Below, piece after piece: positions 28,591 to 39,820 of a stretch of DNA of 64,000 nucleotides. Positions within the stretch are counted from its first letter, which is position 1, and the number at the start of each line of letters is the position of its first letter. The stretch comes from Chloroflexota bacterium (GTDB lineage Bacteria; Chloroflexota; Anaerolineae; Aggregatilineales; Phototrophicaceae): the NCBI GenBank assembly GCA_013388745.1, contig JACAER010000016.1:267835-331834 (forward strand). Direction: 5' to 3'. A program made the position numbers and the translations under genes. The notes beneath the pieces were generated by a model. That model ran no database searches. It was given only the letters and a program-made list of their open reading frames with translations, and had not been told where the DNA came from.

Positions 28591-29778
28591 TTATTTATCC
28601 TTGAGGGCGACGACGCCGGGCAGGGCTTTGCCTTCGAGCATTTCCAGCGATGCGCCGCCGCCTGTAGAGACGTGTGTGACCTGCGAAGCCAGCCCTGCGC
28701 CTTCGATAGCCGCCGCCGAGTCGCCGCCGCCGATGATGGTGACCGCGCCGTGTCTGGTGGCTTCGGCCAGCAGTTTGGCGACTTCGTTGGTGCCGACAGC
28801 GAAGGTGGGATTCTCGAACACGCCCATCGGACCGTTCCAGACGACAGTTTTGGCGCTGAGGATGGCATTCTTGAAGGCCGCGACCGTTTTGGGGCCGATG
28901 TCGTAGATGCCCATGTCGGCAGGGACACCGGCCTGTACGTCAATTGTCTGCTGCGTGCTGTTGTTCTCGTGGTTGTCGCCGATAACGGCATCGACTGGCA
29001 GAACGAGCTTGCCGCCGCTTTTGGCGAGCAGTGTTTTAGCCGTTTCCAGCGCGTCTTTTTCGACCAGCGATTTGCCGAGATTGTACCCCTGCGCGGCGAA
29101 GAAGGTGTTCGCCATGCCGCCGCCGATGAGCAGCATGTCGCATTTGCTCAACAGCGCTTCGATGACGGCGATTTTGTCGGAGACTTTGGCGCCGCCCAGG
29201 ATGGCGACAAAGGGGCGCTTGGGATTTTCCAGCGCGGTGGCAAGGTAGTCGAGTTCTTTTTCCATGAGCAGGCCAGAGACTGACGGCAGGAAGCGAGCGA
29301 CGCCTTCGGTGGACGAATGGGCGCGATGGGCGGAGCCGAAAGCATCGTTGACGAATATGTCGCCGTAGGCGGCCATCTTTTTGGCGAGTTCGAGGTCGTT
29401 CTTTTCTTCCAGCGGGTAGAAGCGCGTGTTTTCGACCAGCAGCACGCCGCCGTGGGGCAGTTTCGCGAGCGCCTCATCGACGGGCGCGCCGACGGTATCG
29501 GAAGCGAAGGCCACGTCTTTGCCGAGCAGCGCGGCCAGTACAGGCGCGACAGGCGCGAGCGAGTATTTGGGGTCGGGGCCGCCTTTGGGACGCCCCAGAT
29601 GCGACATGAGCATAACGTATTTAGGCTGCTGGTCGAGGATGTATCTGAGGGTGGGAACGGCGGCGCGCACGCGGGTGTCGTCGGAGACGGTTTTGCCGTC
29701 GAGCGGCACGTTGAAATCGACGCGCACGAGCACACGCTGGCCTGTGAGAGAGATGTCGCGGACAGTCATTTTGTTCAT
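28591..29778 (-). CDS. pgk: Phosphoglycerate kinase
   Basis: A 395-residue enzyme of the usual length. It converts 1,3-bisphosphoglycerate and ADP to 3-phosphoglycerate and ATP. Recognised from [29 protein letters not shown], the nucleotide-site NGPMGVFE and the closing [13 protein letters not shown]. The ATG follows AGGAGATC. It lies downstream of gap on the same strand, with a terminator-like hairpin between them. Confidence 0.97.
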   Translation of the reverse strand: MNKMTVRDISLTGQRVLVRVDFNVPLDGKTVSDDTRVRAAVPTLRYILDQQPKYVMLMSHLGRPKGGPDPKYSLAPVAPVLAALLGKDVAFASDTVGAPVDEALAKLPHGGVLLVENTRFYPLEEKNDLELAKKMAAYGDIFVNDAFGSAHRAHSSTEGVARFLPSVSGLLMEKELDYLATALENPKRPFVAILGGAKVSDKIAVIEALLSKCDMLLIGGGMANTFFAAQGYNLGKSLVEKDALETAKTLLAKSGGKLVLPVDAVIGDNHENNSTQQTIDVQAGVPADMGIYDIGPKTVAAFKNAILSAKTVVWNGPMGVFENPTFAVGTNEVAKLLAEATRHGAVTIIGGGDSAAAIEGAGLASQVTHVSTGGGASLEMLEGKALPGVVALKDK

Positions 29779-29798
29779 GATTTTGATCTCCTGTATAC

Positions 29799-29832
29799 AA
29801 AAGAGGCGAGGAACAACAGTGTGCCTCGCCTC
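29799..29832 (-). terminator. Terminator-like hairpin between gap and pgk
   Basis: The perfect 9-bp arms GAGGCGAGG (29803-29811) and CCTCGCCTC (29824-29832) are followed on the minus strand by TTTTGT. It could reduce read-through from gap into pgk. Confidence 0.7.
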
Positions 29833-29856
29833 GACAGTTCATTGGCCGGTCAGGAA

Positions 29857-30867
29857 CTAGAGCTTATCGCCCATCAGCTTGGTGAGGTCGGCGACGCGGC
29901 AGGAATAGCCCCACTCGTTGTCGTACCAGGTGACGACTTTGACGAGCGTGCCGCCCATCACCATGCACGATTCGGCGTCGATGATGCTGGAGCGCGAGTC
30001 GCCCTTGAAGTCTACGGAGACGAGCGGTTCTTTGGAGACGCCGAGAATGCCCTTCATCGGGCCAGCCGCCGCCTGATCGAAGCAGGCAATAAGATCATCT
30101 TTGGATGTGGGCGTTTCGACTTCGGCGACGAAATCGACGACGGAGACGGTGGGCGTGGGGACGCGGATAGCGAAGCCGTCGAACTTGCCCTTGAGGTCGG
30201 GGATGACCAGCGAGACGGCCTTGGCAGCGCCGGTCGTGGTGGGGATCATGCTGACGGCGGCAGCACGGGCGCGGCGCAGGTCTTTGTGCGGCAGATCGAG
30301 AATGTTCTGATCGTTGGTGTAGCTGTGGATGGTGGTCATCATGCCGCGCTTGATTTTGAGCGTGTCATGGACGACTTTAGCGGCGGGGGCGAGACAGTTG
30401 GTGGTGCAGGAGGCGTTGGAGACGACGTGATGCGTTTTGGGGTCATATTTCTCTTCGTTGACGCCCAGGCAGATGGTGATGTCTTCGCCTTTGGCGGGTG
30501 CGGAGATGATGACTTTCTTGGCCCCGCCCTGGAGATGCTTGGAGGCCGATTCTTTGTCGGTGAAGCGCCCGGTGCTTTCGATGACAATATCGACGCCCAG
30601 ATCGCCCCAGGGTAGGGCGGCGGGGTCTTTTTGCGCCAGCGCTTTGATCTCATCCCCATCAACGACGAGCGCGCCTTCTTTGACTTCGACCTGGCCGGGA
30701 TAGCGACCATAATTCGAGTCGTAACGGAAAAGATGCGCCATTGTTTGCAGGTCGCCCAGATCGTTAAAGGCAACAATGTCAATCGTATCGCCGTAGCGTT
30801 CGCGGATGGTGCGCACGACCTGACGACCAATACGTCCGAAACCATTGATCCCTACACGAATAGCCAT
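29857..30867 (-). CDS. gap: Glyceraldehyde-3-phosphate dehydrogenase, type I
   Basis: A 336-residue NAD-type enzyme. The Rossmann start is [14 protein letters not shown], the catalytic cysteine is in [12 protein letters not shown], and the C-terminal half shows [11 protein letters not shown] and WYDNEWGYS. The frame is open to 30912, but the ATG at 30867 is chosen because AAGAGGGAATC precedes it and it gives the family N-terminus. The first gene of the glycolytic run, with a promoter at 30946-30974. Confidence 0.97.
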   Translation of the reverse strand: MAIRVGINGFGRIGRQVVRTIRERYGDTIDIVAFNDLGDLQTMAHLFRYDSNYGRYPGQVEVKEGALVVDGDEIKALAQKDPAALPWGDLGVDIVIESTGRFTDKESASKHLQGGAKKVIISAPAKGEDITICLGVNEEKYDPKTHHVVSNASCTTNCLAPAAKVVHDTLKIKRGMMTTIHSYTNDQNILDLPHKDLRRARAAAVSMIPTTTGAAKAVSLVIPDLKGKFDGFAIRVPTPTVSVVDFVAEVETPTSKDDLIACFDQAAAGPMKGILGVSKEPLVSVDFKGDSRSSIIDAESCMVMGGTLVKVVTWYDNEWGYSCRVADLTKLMGDKL

Positions 30868-30945
30868 GTGATTCCCTCTTTCTTGAGTTGGCTTAAACTT
30901 GCGATGAAGCAATAAGAATTATCCGTGTATTTTACAGCGGATAGT

Positions 30946-30974
30946 ATTATAGCCTTTTGGTTTGACGCTGTGTA
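30946..30974 (-). promoter_or_regulatory. Promoter of gap
   Basis: On the minus strand TATAAT (30946-30951) is 17 bases from TACACA (30969-30974), a 4/6 match to the -35 consensus. It lies about 80 bases before the gap start. Confidence 0.6.
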
Positions 30975-31017
30975 CCAACCACCCGAAGATAAAGAGTAAC
31001 ATCACGTTTTATCCCTG

Positions 31018-31701
31018 TCAAAAATCAGGGGGTACACGCCAGCGCCATGTCAGCAGCAGCAGCAGCAGCGCGGCCAGCACTGTCAGCCCGCCGATGGTAA
31101 GGGCGGCATCGAACCAGAACTGTTCGGGAAAGAGGCGGATAAGGGTATCGGAGTAGAGAAAAATCCACGTGCCCTCGGCGAAGAACAGTTCGTGAAACTG
31201 TGTAAAGAAAAAGTTCCAACTGGTGACGGCCAGAAAAACGATAGCGGCGATCATGCCCAGCGTAAGCAGGCTGCCCGCACGCAGGGCGCGGACAAGCTGC
31301 GCGCGGGCGGCACGCCAGAGAATGACGACGGCGGCAAGGGTAAGCGGCGCGGCGACAGCGCCAAGAAGAAACGCGGCCTGGACGACACGCTGCACATCGC
31401 CCATGTGCGAAAGCTCACGTTCATTGTACATGGGCGTGCTGTCGGGGAAGCGGAGATCGGCGAGATAGGAAAGGTCGTGGTTGTAGATGAGGTAATCGAG
31501 GGCGAAAGGCGCGTAGCTCAGGCGCTCGTCAGTGGTCATGCCGTAATAATCGACAGGAAAGCCCGGACGATGGTATTCGATTTGCAGGAACAACGGCGTC
31601 ATGACGAGACGCACGCTGGCAAGCACCAGCACGACAGGCACAGCCAGAATCAGATAGAAACGCAGGAGGGCGTAAGGCCAATGAGTATTGTTTGTCAGCA
31701 T
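31018..31701 (-). CDS. DUF1461 family integral membrane protein
   Basis: A 227-residue protein with four to five helices. It matches the DUF1461 (TIGR01906) family by YLIYNHDLSYLADLRF, YNERELSHMGDV and especially FTQFHELFFAEGTW and SDTLIRLFPEQFW. Function unknown. Its ATG overlaps the stop of the spermidine-synthase-like gene (TAATG), so the two are co-translated. Confidence 0.85.
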   Translation of the reverse strand: MLTNNTHWPYALLRFYLILAVPVVLVLASVRLVMTPLFLQIEYHRPGFPVDYYGMTTDERLSYAPFALDYLIYNHDLSYLADLRFPDSTPMYNERELSHMGDVQRVVQAAFLLGAVAAPLTLAAVVILWRAARAQLVRALRAGSLLTLGMIAAIVFLAVTSWNFFFTQFHELFFAEGTWIFLYSDTLIRLFPEQFWFDAALTIGGLTVLAALLLLLLTWRWRVPPDF

Positions 31702-33299
31702 TATTCACCAACCGCCAGAGTATCCAGATCGCCGGACAGAAGGAAGTTAAGGACAAGCGAATCGACGAGTGTTTCGACAGGGGCGTGATCGTCGGTGAAG
31801 ATCAAATCGGAAGGCGACACGGGGACAAGGTGGGCTGTCGTAAGCGTCAGGACGTCGAACAGCATGGGGGATGTGTCGGTGGGCAGCAGCGCGAGATTCT
31901 GCGCCAGATTGGCATCGGTGGTGGGCTGCGCGGTAGCGATGAGAATGGTGTTGAAGGCGCGCGGCACATCGATCGCATGAACTGATGGAAAGACCTGCAA
32001 CAGTGTGGTTGCCAGCGCATCGACCAGACGGCGATCGGTGTTGGTGCGCCCGACGTTGATGACCGCCACGCCATTGTCGGCGAGGCGCGCGCGCACCTCC
32101 TGAAAGAACTCGACCGTGGTGAGATGCCAGGGGATATAGGGCGGGCGATAGGCGTCGATGCCGATCACCGTATAGCGGCGCTCCAGATGGTTGAGCATAT
32201 AGCGGCCATCCTGGGCATAGGCTGTCAGGTTGGGCATATCCATACCGAAATAGCGGCGGCCTACGTCGATGATCTGCGGGTCAATTTCTACGCCGTCGAT
32301 AGGAATGCCGCCGTAGACGTGGGTGTACTGGCGGGCGATTGTGCCGCCGGCCAGACCGATAATCAGCAGCGATTCGACATCGGCGGGGACAAAGGGCGGC
32401 GCGTTAAAATAGGGCGCGCTGAGGAAAAAGTCCCACGTGCGTTGAAATTCGACCTGAGTGGGATGCCACTGGCTGTGAATGCCCTGCCCTTCGTTAAGAT
32501 AGAGATAACGGAAGCCTCGCGCATCTTCCTGCACTTGAATGTAGTTGTAGGGGCTTTCACCTTCGTAGACCAGCGTGGTATTGGCGGCGGCGGCGCGCAG
32601 CGGGCCGTTGAGCGCCCACGCTGCCAGCAGCGCGATCAGCGCTGGCATCCACAGCCAGCGTAGGGTTTTTGGCCCCTGCTGCGTCCAGAGGCCAAAAAAG
32701 CCCACGATATAGAGCAGCGCGGCGAACAAGAGAAAAGTCCGAAATGTGCCGATGGCGGGAATGAGCAGTAGATTGGGCGCGAACGTGCCGACCAGGCTGC
32801 CGAGCGTGCTGATGGCGTAGATGCGCCCGGCGACGCTGCCGGATTTTTGCGCGTCGGAAAAAGCCAGACGGATGGCAAAGGGCGACACACAGCCAAGCAG
32901 CGTGATGGGCACGGCAAAGAGGATAAGGATGGCGACGAACGAGCCAAGCGCCAGCGCCGCCTCGACACCAAAAACGGCATTCGCGGCGGCGGTGATGACC
33001 GGGCGGGCGATGAGCGGGACAAAGGCGTTGATAAACGCGCCCCAGATGATAAGCTGGTAGAAGGTGCTGAAGCGTGGTGAACGGTCTGCCCAGCGGCCAC
33101 CGATGAAGTAGCCGAGTGTGAGATAGAGCAGAATCAGGCCAATGATGTTGGCCCAGACAAGGTTGCTTGTGCCAAAAACGCTGCCGACCAGGCGCAGCGC
33201 TGAGAGTTCGATACCGAGAGTACAGAGACCTCCGGTGAAGACGGCGAGGTACAGATAGGTATTAGATGTTGGTTTGGACACAGCAGAAACAGTGGTCAA
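31701..33299 (-). CDS. Membrane-bound spermidine-synthase-like methyltransferase-fold protein
   Basis: Residues about 1-230 form seven to eight transmembrane helices (GIELSALRLVGSVFG, GYFIGGRWADRSP, PITLLGCVSPFAIRLA). Residues about 245-500 form a SpeE-like domain with the SAM/aminopropyl loop LIIGLAGGTIARQY, the acidic GVEIDPQIIDVGRRYF, and QDGRYMLNHLERRYTVIGIDAY. Such fusions are common in bacteria, and their true product is often unproven. The frame opens at 33401, but that would overlap the divergent GNAT gene. TTG 33299 is chosen because it has CTGGAG nine bases upstream, giving 532 residues and a 43-base divergent gap. Coupled to the DUF1461 gene. Confidence 0.8.
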   Translation of the reverse strand: MTTVSAVSKPTSNTYLYLAVFTGGLCTLGIELSALRLVGSVFGTSNLVWANIIGLILLYLTLGYFIGGRWADRSPRFSTFYQLIIWGAFINAFVPLIARPVITAAANAVFGVEAALALGSFVAILILFAVPITLLGCVSPFAIRLAFSDAQKSGSVAGRIYAISTLGSLVGTFAPNLLLIPAIGTFRTFLLFAALLYIVGFFGLWTQQGPKTLRWLWMPALIALLAAWALNGPLRAAAANTTLVYEGESPYNYIQVQEDARGFRYLYLNEGQGIHSQWHPTQVEFQRTWDFFLSAPYFNAPPFVPADVESLLIIGLAGGTIARQYTHVYGGIPIDGVEIDPQIIDVGRRYFGMDMPNLTAYAQDGRYMLNHLERRYTVIGIDAYRPPYIPWHLTTVEFFQEVRARLADNGVAVINVGRTNTDRRLVDALATTLLQVFPSVHAIDVPRAFNTILIATAQPTTDANLAQNLALLPTDTSPMLFDVLTLTTAHLVPVSPSDLIFTDDHAPVETLVDSLVLNFLLSGDLDTLAVGE

Positions 33300-33342
33300 C
33301 GGTTCAGACTCCAGAAAATAATCAGCCAGATAAGGATACTCG

Positions 33343-34026
33343 ATGCGTGTGGAGATACAACGGGCAAGCGTGGAACAGGCCGCAGAAATCGCGGCGATCA
33401 AACGAGAAGTATGGCCGGATGAGTGGGCAGACGCGGCCTATCTGGCGGCAGTGGTGGCCGAACCCGACCATGTGACGCATATTGGTTGGGTTGATGGTCT
33501 GGCGGCGGGGTTGGTCAGCGGGTTTGTGACGCTTGATGAAAATGGTGTGCGGCGCTGGGAGGTTGATCTGTTGGGCGTTCTGCCGGCCTATCGCGGGCGG
33601 GGTCTGGCGATACGCCTGGTGGCCGCGAGCACGGCAAGCGGCTATGAGATCGGGGCAGCGATGGCACGGGGATTGGTGGCTGTGGGCAACACGGGCAGCG
33701 AGAAAGCCTTCGCCCGCGCCGGCTATGGGATCGCGGCAGGAACCTGCGGTTTGTATGTATCTGACGGGGCAGCGGAAATGCAAAGTGGGGACGCGGCGGG
33801 CGCATATTTGCTGCCGGTGACGACCCTCAACTATCGTGGTATCTGGGTGGAAGGACGGATTACAGAGGCTGGGCTGTGGCAGGCACGAGCGGTGCGGACG
33901 CGCTATGGCTGGCAAATCGCAGGAGCGGTGATTCCGTTGGCCGATACGGTGGCAGCAGGAGCAGCGCAAGCAGCGGGGTATGCGCTGGTTGGGCAGTATC
34001 GCTGGTGGACTCACAACGGGCGTTGA
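33343..34026 (+). CDS. GNAT-family N-acetyltransferase-like protein
   Basis: A 227-residue protein with one clear GNAT motif: DLLGVLPAYRGRGLAIRLV holds the acetyl-CoA pyrophosphate-binding RxxGxA. The second half (about 130-225) may be a degenerate repeat of the fold. The substrate cannot be told. The ATG follows ATAAGGATACTC. The 3' end overlaps the convergent DUF58 gene by 16 bases. Confidence 0.75.
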   Translation: MRVEIQRASVEQAAEIAAIKREVWPDEWADAAYLAAVVAEPDHVTHIGWVDGLAAGLVSGFVTLDENGVRRWEVDLLGVLPAYRGRGLAIRLVAASTASGYEIGAAMARGLVAVGNTGSEKAFARAGYGIAAGTCGLYVSDGAAEMQSGDAAGAYLLPVTTLNYRGIWVEGRITEAGLWQARAVRTRYGWQIAGAVIPLADTVAAGAAQAAGYALVGQYRWWTHNGR

Positions 34027-35264
34027 GCAAGGGCGCTGGTCAGATCGTCGCCGCGCTGGATAAGCACGCTGGGGATACGTGCGGAACGCAGCATGGCGCG
34101 CAGCGGTTCGGAGGAAAATTGGCCGCCGAAAGAAGCCGGATCGACGAGGACGCACATAGGACGAATACCCTTGCGTCCCAAAACCTGTGCCTGCGCCACC
34201 CACGCCGAATCGAGCGAGGCGGTGATGATGACCAGTGTCGTTCCGCGCGTGAGAAAGTGTGTTTCCAGCGAAAGCGTTTGCGCCAGCGTGTAGGGCGAAA
34301 AGCTGCGGGCGACAGCCAACGTTTGCAGAATGCGCGAAAGCTGCTGTGGGCCGCGTTCGGCGTCGTAGATTTCGCGGTGGGGGGTGTAGGCGGCGAAGCC
34401 TACGGAGCGTTCGTCTTCAATAAAATATTGGGCGAGCGATGCGGCGATCACGACGTTGTATTCTTCAGTAGACGGCGGGATTTCGACGCCCATCGGGATA
34501 ACCGGGCCGGTGCGGCCAATGCGCTGCACGCTGGGGTCTTCGACCAGCGCCGCGGCGGAAAAATCGACCAGCAGCCAGACGTCCACCAGCGGGTCGATTT
34601 CAAATTCCTTAACCATCAATTCATCGCGGCGGGCGCTGCTGCGCCAGTGAATGCGGTTGAAGTTGTCGCCGGGCACATATTCACGCACGCCGGCAGCGTT
34701 GGTGGTGATGTAGTTGGCGCGTTTGCGCTGCGCTTCGCCGCCAGAAAGCACGCCCATCGGCATTTCAAAATGCGTGACAGGCACGGTGGCGGGATAGACG
34801 ACGATACGCGAGGTCGCACCCAAACGACGCGGCGAGATGAACAGGCCGAAAGGGTCGCCGCTCAACAGAGTGATCGGGCCGAGACGGAATTCGCCACGTG
34901 TCAGGCAGGGGGTGGACACATCCCAACGATATTTTTTGCGGCCCATCACGGTGGGCACTACTTGGCTGGCACGATGTCCCGGCAGATCGGAATGGTCGCG
35001 GACTTCGAGCCACAGTTTGGGAAGAAGCGATGTGTTGTGAACGGCGAAGGATTCTTCCATGCTGCGGCCAACCTGCGCACGGCGGGTGCGTGTGCGGCGG
35101 CTGATACTGATCCAGCGTACAGAGACCCATGCCCAGAGAAACGAGATGAGCAGCAGGCCGGCAAATAGGTAGGCGAGGTTAAAGAAGAAGGCACGCCCGG
35201 TGAACACGCCGGTGAGCAGGCAAAAGATCAGCAGGAGATAAACGGCGTTACGGCGATTGGGCAT
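34011..35264 (-). CDS. DUF58 domain protein
   Basis: A 417-residue protein with two N-terminal transmembrane helices (about 5-50) and a DUF58 core. The diagnostic stretch GVREYVPGDNFNRIHWRSSARRD-like region lies near 185-210, followed by a VWA-like fold (DVWLLVDFSA). Such proteins pair with MoxR ATPases, and here the moxR gene lies directly upstream with a 5-base gap. The pair is often involved in maturation of cofactors or surface complexes, but its client is not visible here. Confidence 0.9.
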   Translation of the reverse strand: MPNRRNAVYLLLIFCLLTGVFTGRAFFFNLAYLFAGLLLISFLWAWVSVRWISISRRTRTRRAQVGRSMEESFAVHNTSLLPKLWLEVRDHSDLPGHRASQVVPTVMGRKKYRWDVSTPCLTRGEFRLGPITLLSGDPFGLFISPRRLGATSRIVVYPATVPVTHFEMPMGVLSGGEAQRKRANYITTNAAGVREYVPGDNFNRIHWRSSARRDELMVKEFEIDPLVDVWLLVDFSAAALVEDPSVQRIGRTGPVIPMGVEIPPSTEEYNVVIAASLAQYFIEDERSVGFAAYTPHREIYDAERGPQQLSRILQTLAVARSFSPYTLAQTLSLETHFLTRGTTLVIITASLDSAWVAQAQVLGRKGIRPMCVLVDPASFGGQFSSEPLRAMLRSARIPSVLIQRGDDLTSALAQRPL

Positions 35265-35269
35265 GGCGA

Positions 35270-36280
35270 TTAGCGGACGGTTGCGCCGGGCACCGGGGTG
35301 GTGGCGAGCACTTCGTTGACGATGGTGCGCGATGAGATGTCCTTGATACGGGCGGTGGTGCTGACGATGACGCGATGGGCGAGCGTGACTTCGGCCAGCG
35401 CCTTCACATCATCGGGAATGACGTAATCGCGACCAGCCATGGCGGCGCGCGCCTGCGCGGTGCGGAAGAGGGCAAGCGAGCCGCGCGGGCTGGCACCCAG
35501 ATAGACATCGGGGTGAGTACGGGTGGCGTTGACAAGATCAACGATATAGCGTTTGATTTCTTCGGCAACATAGATTTCGCGCACGGCCTGCTGCGCGGCG
35601 ATAAGTTCCTGCACTGTGATGACCTGCTGCATAGCGTTGATGGGGTGTTCGTACTGCTGCGCCGAGAGAATGGTGACTTCTTCGGCGGGGGCCGGGTGGC
35701 CGAGATAAATGCGCAGCAGAAAACGATCAAGCTGTGCTTCGGGCAGCGGGAATGTGCCTTCGTATTCGATGGGATTCTGCGTGGCCAGAATCAGGAAGGG
35801 GTCGGCCATGGGGTAGGTGCGACCTTCGACCGTAACCTGGCGTTCTTCCATCGCTTCCAGCAGGGCGGATTGGGTTTTGGGGGTGGCGCGGTTGATTTCG
35901 TCGGCCAGGACGATCTGCGCCATGATGGGGCCAGGATGAAATTCAAAGGCGTCGGTTTTTTTGTTGTAGATGGAAACGCCGGTGATGTCGGAGGGGAGCA
36001 TATCGGGCGTGAACTGCATCCGGCTGAAGATGCAGCCGATAGAGCGCGCGAGGGCTTTGGCGAGCGTGGTCTTGCCAGTGCCGGGGATGTCTTCGATCAG
36101 AATGTGCCCTTTGCAAAGCAGGCCGAGCACAGTGAGGCGAATTTCGTTGCGCTTGCCGATGATGACCTGGCCGACGCTCTGAGCGATGCGCTCTGCCGCG
36201 TACTGAACGACCCCCGCGTAGCTGTTCTGGTTCGCGGCACGCGGCGTGCGCGACTGGGTCTCGTGCGGGTAATTTGCCAT
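35270..36280 (-). CDS. MoxR-family AAA+ ATPase
   Basis: A 336-residue AAA+ protein with Walker [16 protein letters not shown], Walker [15 protein letters not shown], sensor 1 [23 protein letters not shown] and the [14 protein letters not shown] stretch typical of MoxR. A chaperone-like ATPase acting with the DUF58 protein encoded next. The ATG follows AAGGAAACG. Confidence 0.95.
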   Translation of the reverse strand: MANYPHETQSRTPRAANQNSYAGVVQYAAERIAQSVGQVIIGKRNEIRLTVLGLLCKGHILIEDIPGTGKTTLAKALARSIGCIFSRMQFTPDMLPSDITGVSIYNKKTDAFEFHPGPIMAQIVLADEINRATPKTQSALLEAMEERQVTVEGRTYPMADPFLILATQNPIEYEGTFPLPEAQLDRFLLRIYLGHPAPAEEVTILSAQQYEHPINAMQQVITVQELIAAQQAVREIYVAEEIKRYIVDLVNATRTHPDVYLGASPRGSLALFRTAQARAAMAGRDYVIPDDVKALAEVTLAHRVIVSTTARIKDISSRTIVNEVLATTPVPGATVR

Positions 36281-36421
36281 GAAACGTTTCCTTACTGATT
36301 CTCCTGCAATGATTATAGCGCGTCGGGGAGTGGTACGGCCTCGACGCCTGCCCTACGCTTGGCACACTGGTAGTATACAGGATATTGACGGTTTGGAGAG
36401 GGTGCAAAAAAGGGCGTTAAC

Positions 36422-36449
36422 TTGCCCTTTGCCTGAGGTTTTGTATAAT
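36422..36449 (+). promoter_or_regulatory. Promoter of the roadblock-protein gene
   Basis: TTGCCC (36422-36427), a 16-base spacer and TATAAT (36444-36449) lie about 100 bases before the ATG. The leader carries a small hairpin with arms CGTGCC (36462-36467) and GGCACG (36472-36477). The rest of the 267-base gap 36281-36547 shows nothing clear. Confidence 0.7.
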
Positions 36450-36547
36450 AGGCGTAAAGAACGTGCCAGATGGCACGGCATTTTACTGTGCGAAATTCCA
36501 AAACGCTGTGAGAGCGCTTTTTTCCCCTTTGAGAGGAGTTCAACGCT

Positions 36548-36919
36548 ATGGCGAAATCGCGTACCGAATTGATGGTTGACCGTTTGCGCGACCTTCAATC
36601 GACGACCCCCGAAATTGAAGCGTCGGCGGTGGTCAGCGTCGATGGGTTGATTATGGCGTCATCGCTGCCAGCCGGTGTGGAAGAAGACCGCGTCTCGGCA
36701 ATGTCGGCGGCTATGCTCTCGCTGGGTGAACGCATCTCGACAGAACTGGGGCGCGGCTTGCTCGATCAGGTGTATATCAAGGGCAAGAACGGCTATGTGA
36801 TCCTGATGTCTGTCGGCGACGAGGCGGTGTTGACGACGCTGGTACGCGAAGGCGCGAAACTGGGCTTGATCTTCTTGGACATGCGGCGCACGGCGGATGA
36901 TCTGGAAAAGCTGGTCTAA
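36548..36919 (+). CDS. Roadblock/LC7 domain protein (MglB-like)
   Basis: A 123-residue protein that is a single roadblock/LC7 fold, recognised from EIEASAVVSVDGLIMASSLP, the helix SAMSAAMLSLGERI and the strand GYVILMSVGDEAVLTTLV. Members regulate small GTPases as in MglA/MglB polarity systems or the Cvn conservons of actinomycetes. The nearest candidate partner is the COG2229 GTPase at 40434-40961, about 3.5 kb away on the other strand. The ATG follows GAGAGGAG. Confidence 0.88.
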   Translation: MAKSRTELMVDRLRDLQSTTPEIEASAVVSVDGLIMASSLPAGVEEDRVSAMSAAMLSLGERISTELGRGLLDQVYIKGKNGYVILMSVGDEAVLTTLVREGAKLGLIFLDMRRTADDLEKLV

Positions 36920-36963
36920 GGCGCTGCATTGAGCCGAACAGCAACCGATATGGGCGGGTCAAC

Positions 36964-37002
36964 GGCGGGGGGTAAGACCTCCCCGCCGCACTTTTTGTTA
37001 GT
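36964..37002 (+). terminator. Terminator or attenuator in front of pyrG
   Basis: GGCGGGG (36964-36970) with GGT pairs with ACCTCCCCGCC up to 36991, apart from one bulged base, and the stem is followed by GCACTTTTTG. No promoter fits in the 25 bases between it and the pyrG start, so pyrG transcription must pass through it. Confidence 0.7.
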
Positions 37003-37010
37003 GCTAGTGA

Positions 37011-38708
<1,698 letters not shown>

Positions 38709-38718
38709 AGGAATGACC

Positions 38719-39759
38719 ATGAGTGTCGAGAGTTTTGTGCGTGCCATGCCCAAGGTGGAATTGCATCTGCATCTGGAGGGAGCGTGGAACAAAGCGACGC
38801 TGCTGATGCTGGCGGAAGACAACGACGCCCGCGCGCATCTGAAGCATTTTGAAAATTGGGTTAAGCTGCTGGATCAGCCGGATTACGGCAAACTGGACAT
38901 CATGACCCGCACCATCAGCCAGTGGCTGCAATTCGACGAAGATCTGACGCGCCTGGTGTACGATCTGGGCGTGGATCTGTATAAGCAGAATGTGCGCTAT
39001 GCCGAAGTCAGCGTAATGCCGGGACTATATGGACATATGGGGCTGACGCTGGAAGCAATGATGGACGCGCTGAACGATGGGCGTGACCGGGTGCGGCGTG
39101 GGTGGGGAGTGCAGATGAATTGGATTCTGACGTTGCAGCGCGATGACGCGCGCAAGGCCGAAGAACTACTGCGTTTCGCCGGGACGGCCTCAGCGCGCAA
39201 AGCCGGCGTGGTGGCGATTGGGCTGGCAGGCCGCGAGAACCCGCAGCCGGTCGCACAGTTCGAGCGTATTTTTAAGAACGCTGAGAAGCGCGATGTTGCC
39301 CGCGTACCCCATGCGGGCGATGTGCAAGGGGTCAGCGCGCTGCTCGATACGCTCAAGCTGCTGCATCCTGATCGTGTGATCGAGGGTGTGGGAGCGGCGG
39401 ACGCGCCCGATGTGCTGCAAATGCTGACAGAAGGGCAGATCGCGCTCGATGTATGTATGGCGCGCGCACTGTGCATGAACGAGGTGGCGAGCTATGCGGC
39501 GTTCCCACTGCGGCGACTGCTGGATGCAGGCGTGCGGGTGCTGCTCAGCACGGATATGCCGAGCTTCCACAAGACAACCCTTTCTGATGAATATCTGGCG
39601 GCGGTGGAACACTGTGGGCTGACAATTGACGAGCTGCAAAGCGTAGCGCTGAACGCGGTGCATGCCAGCCTGCTGCCGCTGGAGCAGAAACAGGCGATGG
39701 CCGCAGACTTTGGTGAAGAATTTGCGCGGCTGCGGGCGGAACATTTGCAGACAGCGTAG
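38719..39759 (+). CDS. Adenosine-deaminase-like amidohydrolase with substituted catalytic residues
   Basis: A 346-residue TIM-barrel protein of the adenosine deaminase family. From ATG 38719 (seven bases after GAGGA) the metal ligands are H16 and H18 (ELHLHLEG), H198 (PHAGD) and D279 (STDMP). Compared with mammalian ADA, the spacing between the last four sites is identical (214/217/238/295 against 198/201/222/279). However, the proton-shuttling Glu is D201, the catalytic His of RxGHG is E222, and the second Asp of TDD is M280. The fold and metal site are therefore kept, but adenosine deamination in the usual way is doubtful. It may act on another substrate or be inactive. It follows pyrG at a short distance, a nucleotide-metabolism setting. 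Confidence 0.85.
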   Translation: MSVESFVRAMPKVELHLHLEGAWNKATLLMLAEDNDARAHLKHFENWVKLLDQPDYGKLDIMTRTISQWLQFDEDLTRLVYDLGVDLYKQNVRYAEVSVMPGLYGHMGLTLEAMMDALNDGRDRVRRGWGVQMNWILTLQRDDARKAEELLRFAGTASARKAGVVAIGLAGRENPQPVAQFERIFKNAEKRDVARVPHAGDVQGVSALLDTLKLLHPDRVIEGVGAADAPDVLQMLTEGQIALDVCMARALCMNEVASYAAFPLRRLLDAGVRVLLSTDMPSFHKTTLSDEYLAAVEHCGLTIDELQSVALNAVHASLLPLEQKQAMAADFGEEFARLRAEHLQTA

Positions 39760-39782
39760 AGCAGCAGCTACCAACAGACCAG

Positions 39783-39820
39783 ACAGGGGCGATTTTGTTC
39801 GCCCCTGTTTGCGTTTTTGA
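39783..39820 (+). terminator. Intrinsic terminator after the deaminase-like gene
   Basis: The perfect 10-bp arms ACAGGGGCGA (39783-39792) and TCGCCCCTGT (39799-39808) are followed by TTGCGTTTTT. It lies between convergent genes and probably serves both. Confidence 0.9.

Noticed and set aside
29317..30615. Long plus-strand open frame (432 codons) opposite pgk and gap
   Set aside because: It lies fully antisense to two certain glycolytic genes and has the Gly/Asp/Val-rich wording of a codon shadow.
33876..35168. Plus-strand open frame (430 codons) opposite the DUF58 gene
   Set aside because: It is antisense to a clear DUF58 protein, shows no domain and has no ribosome site.
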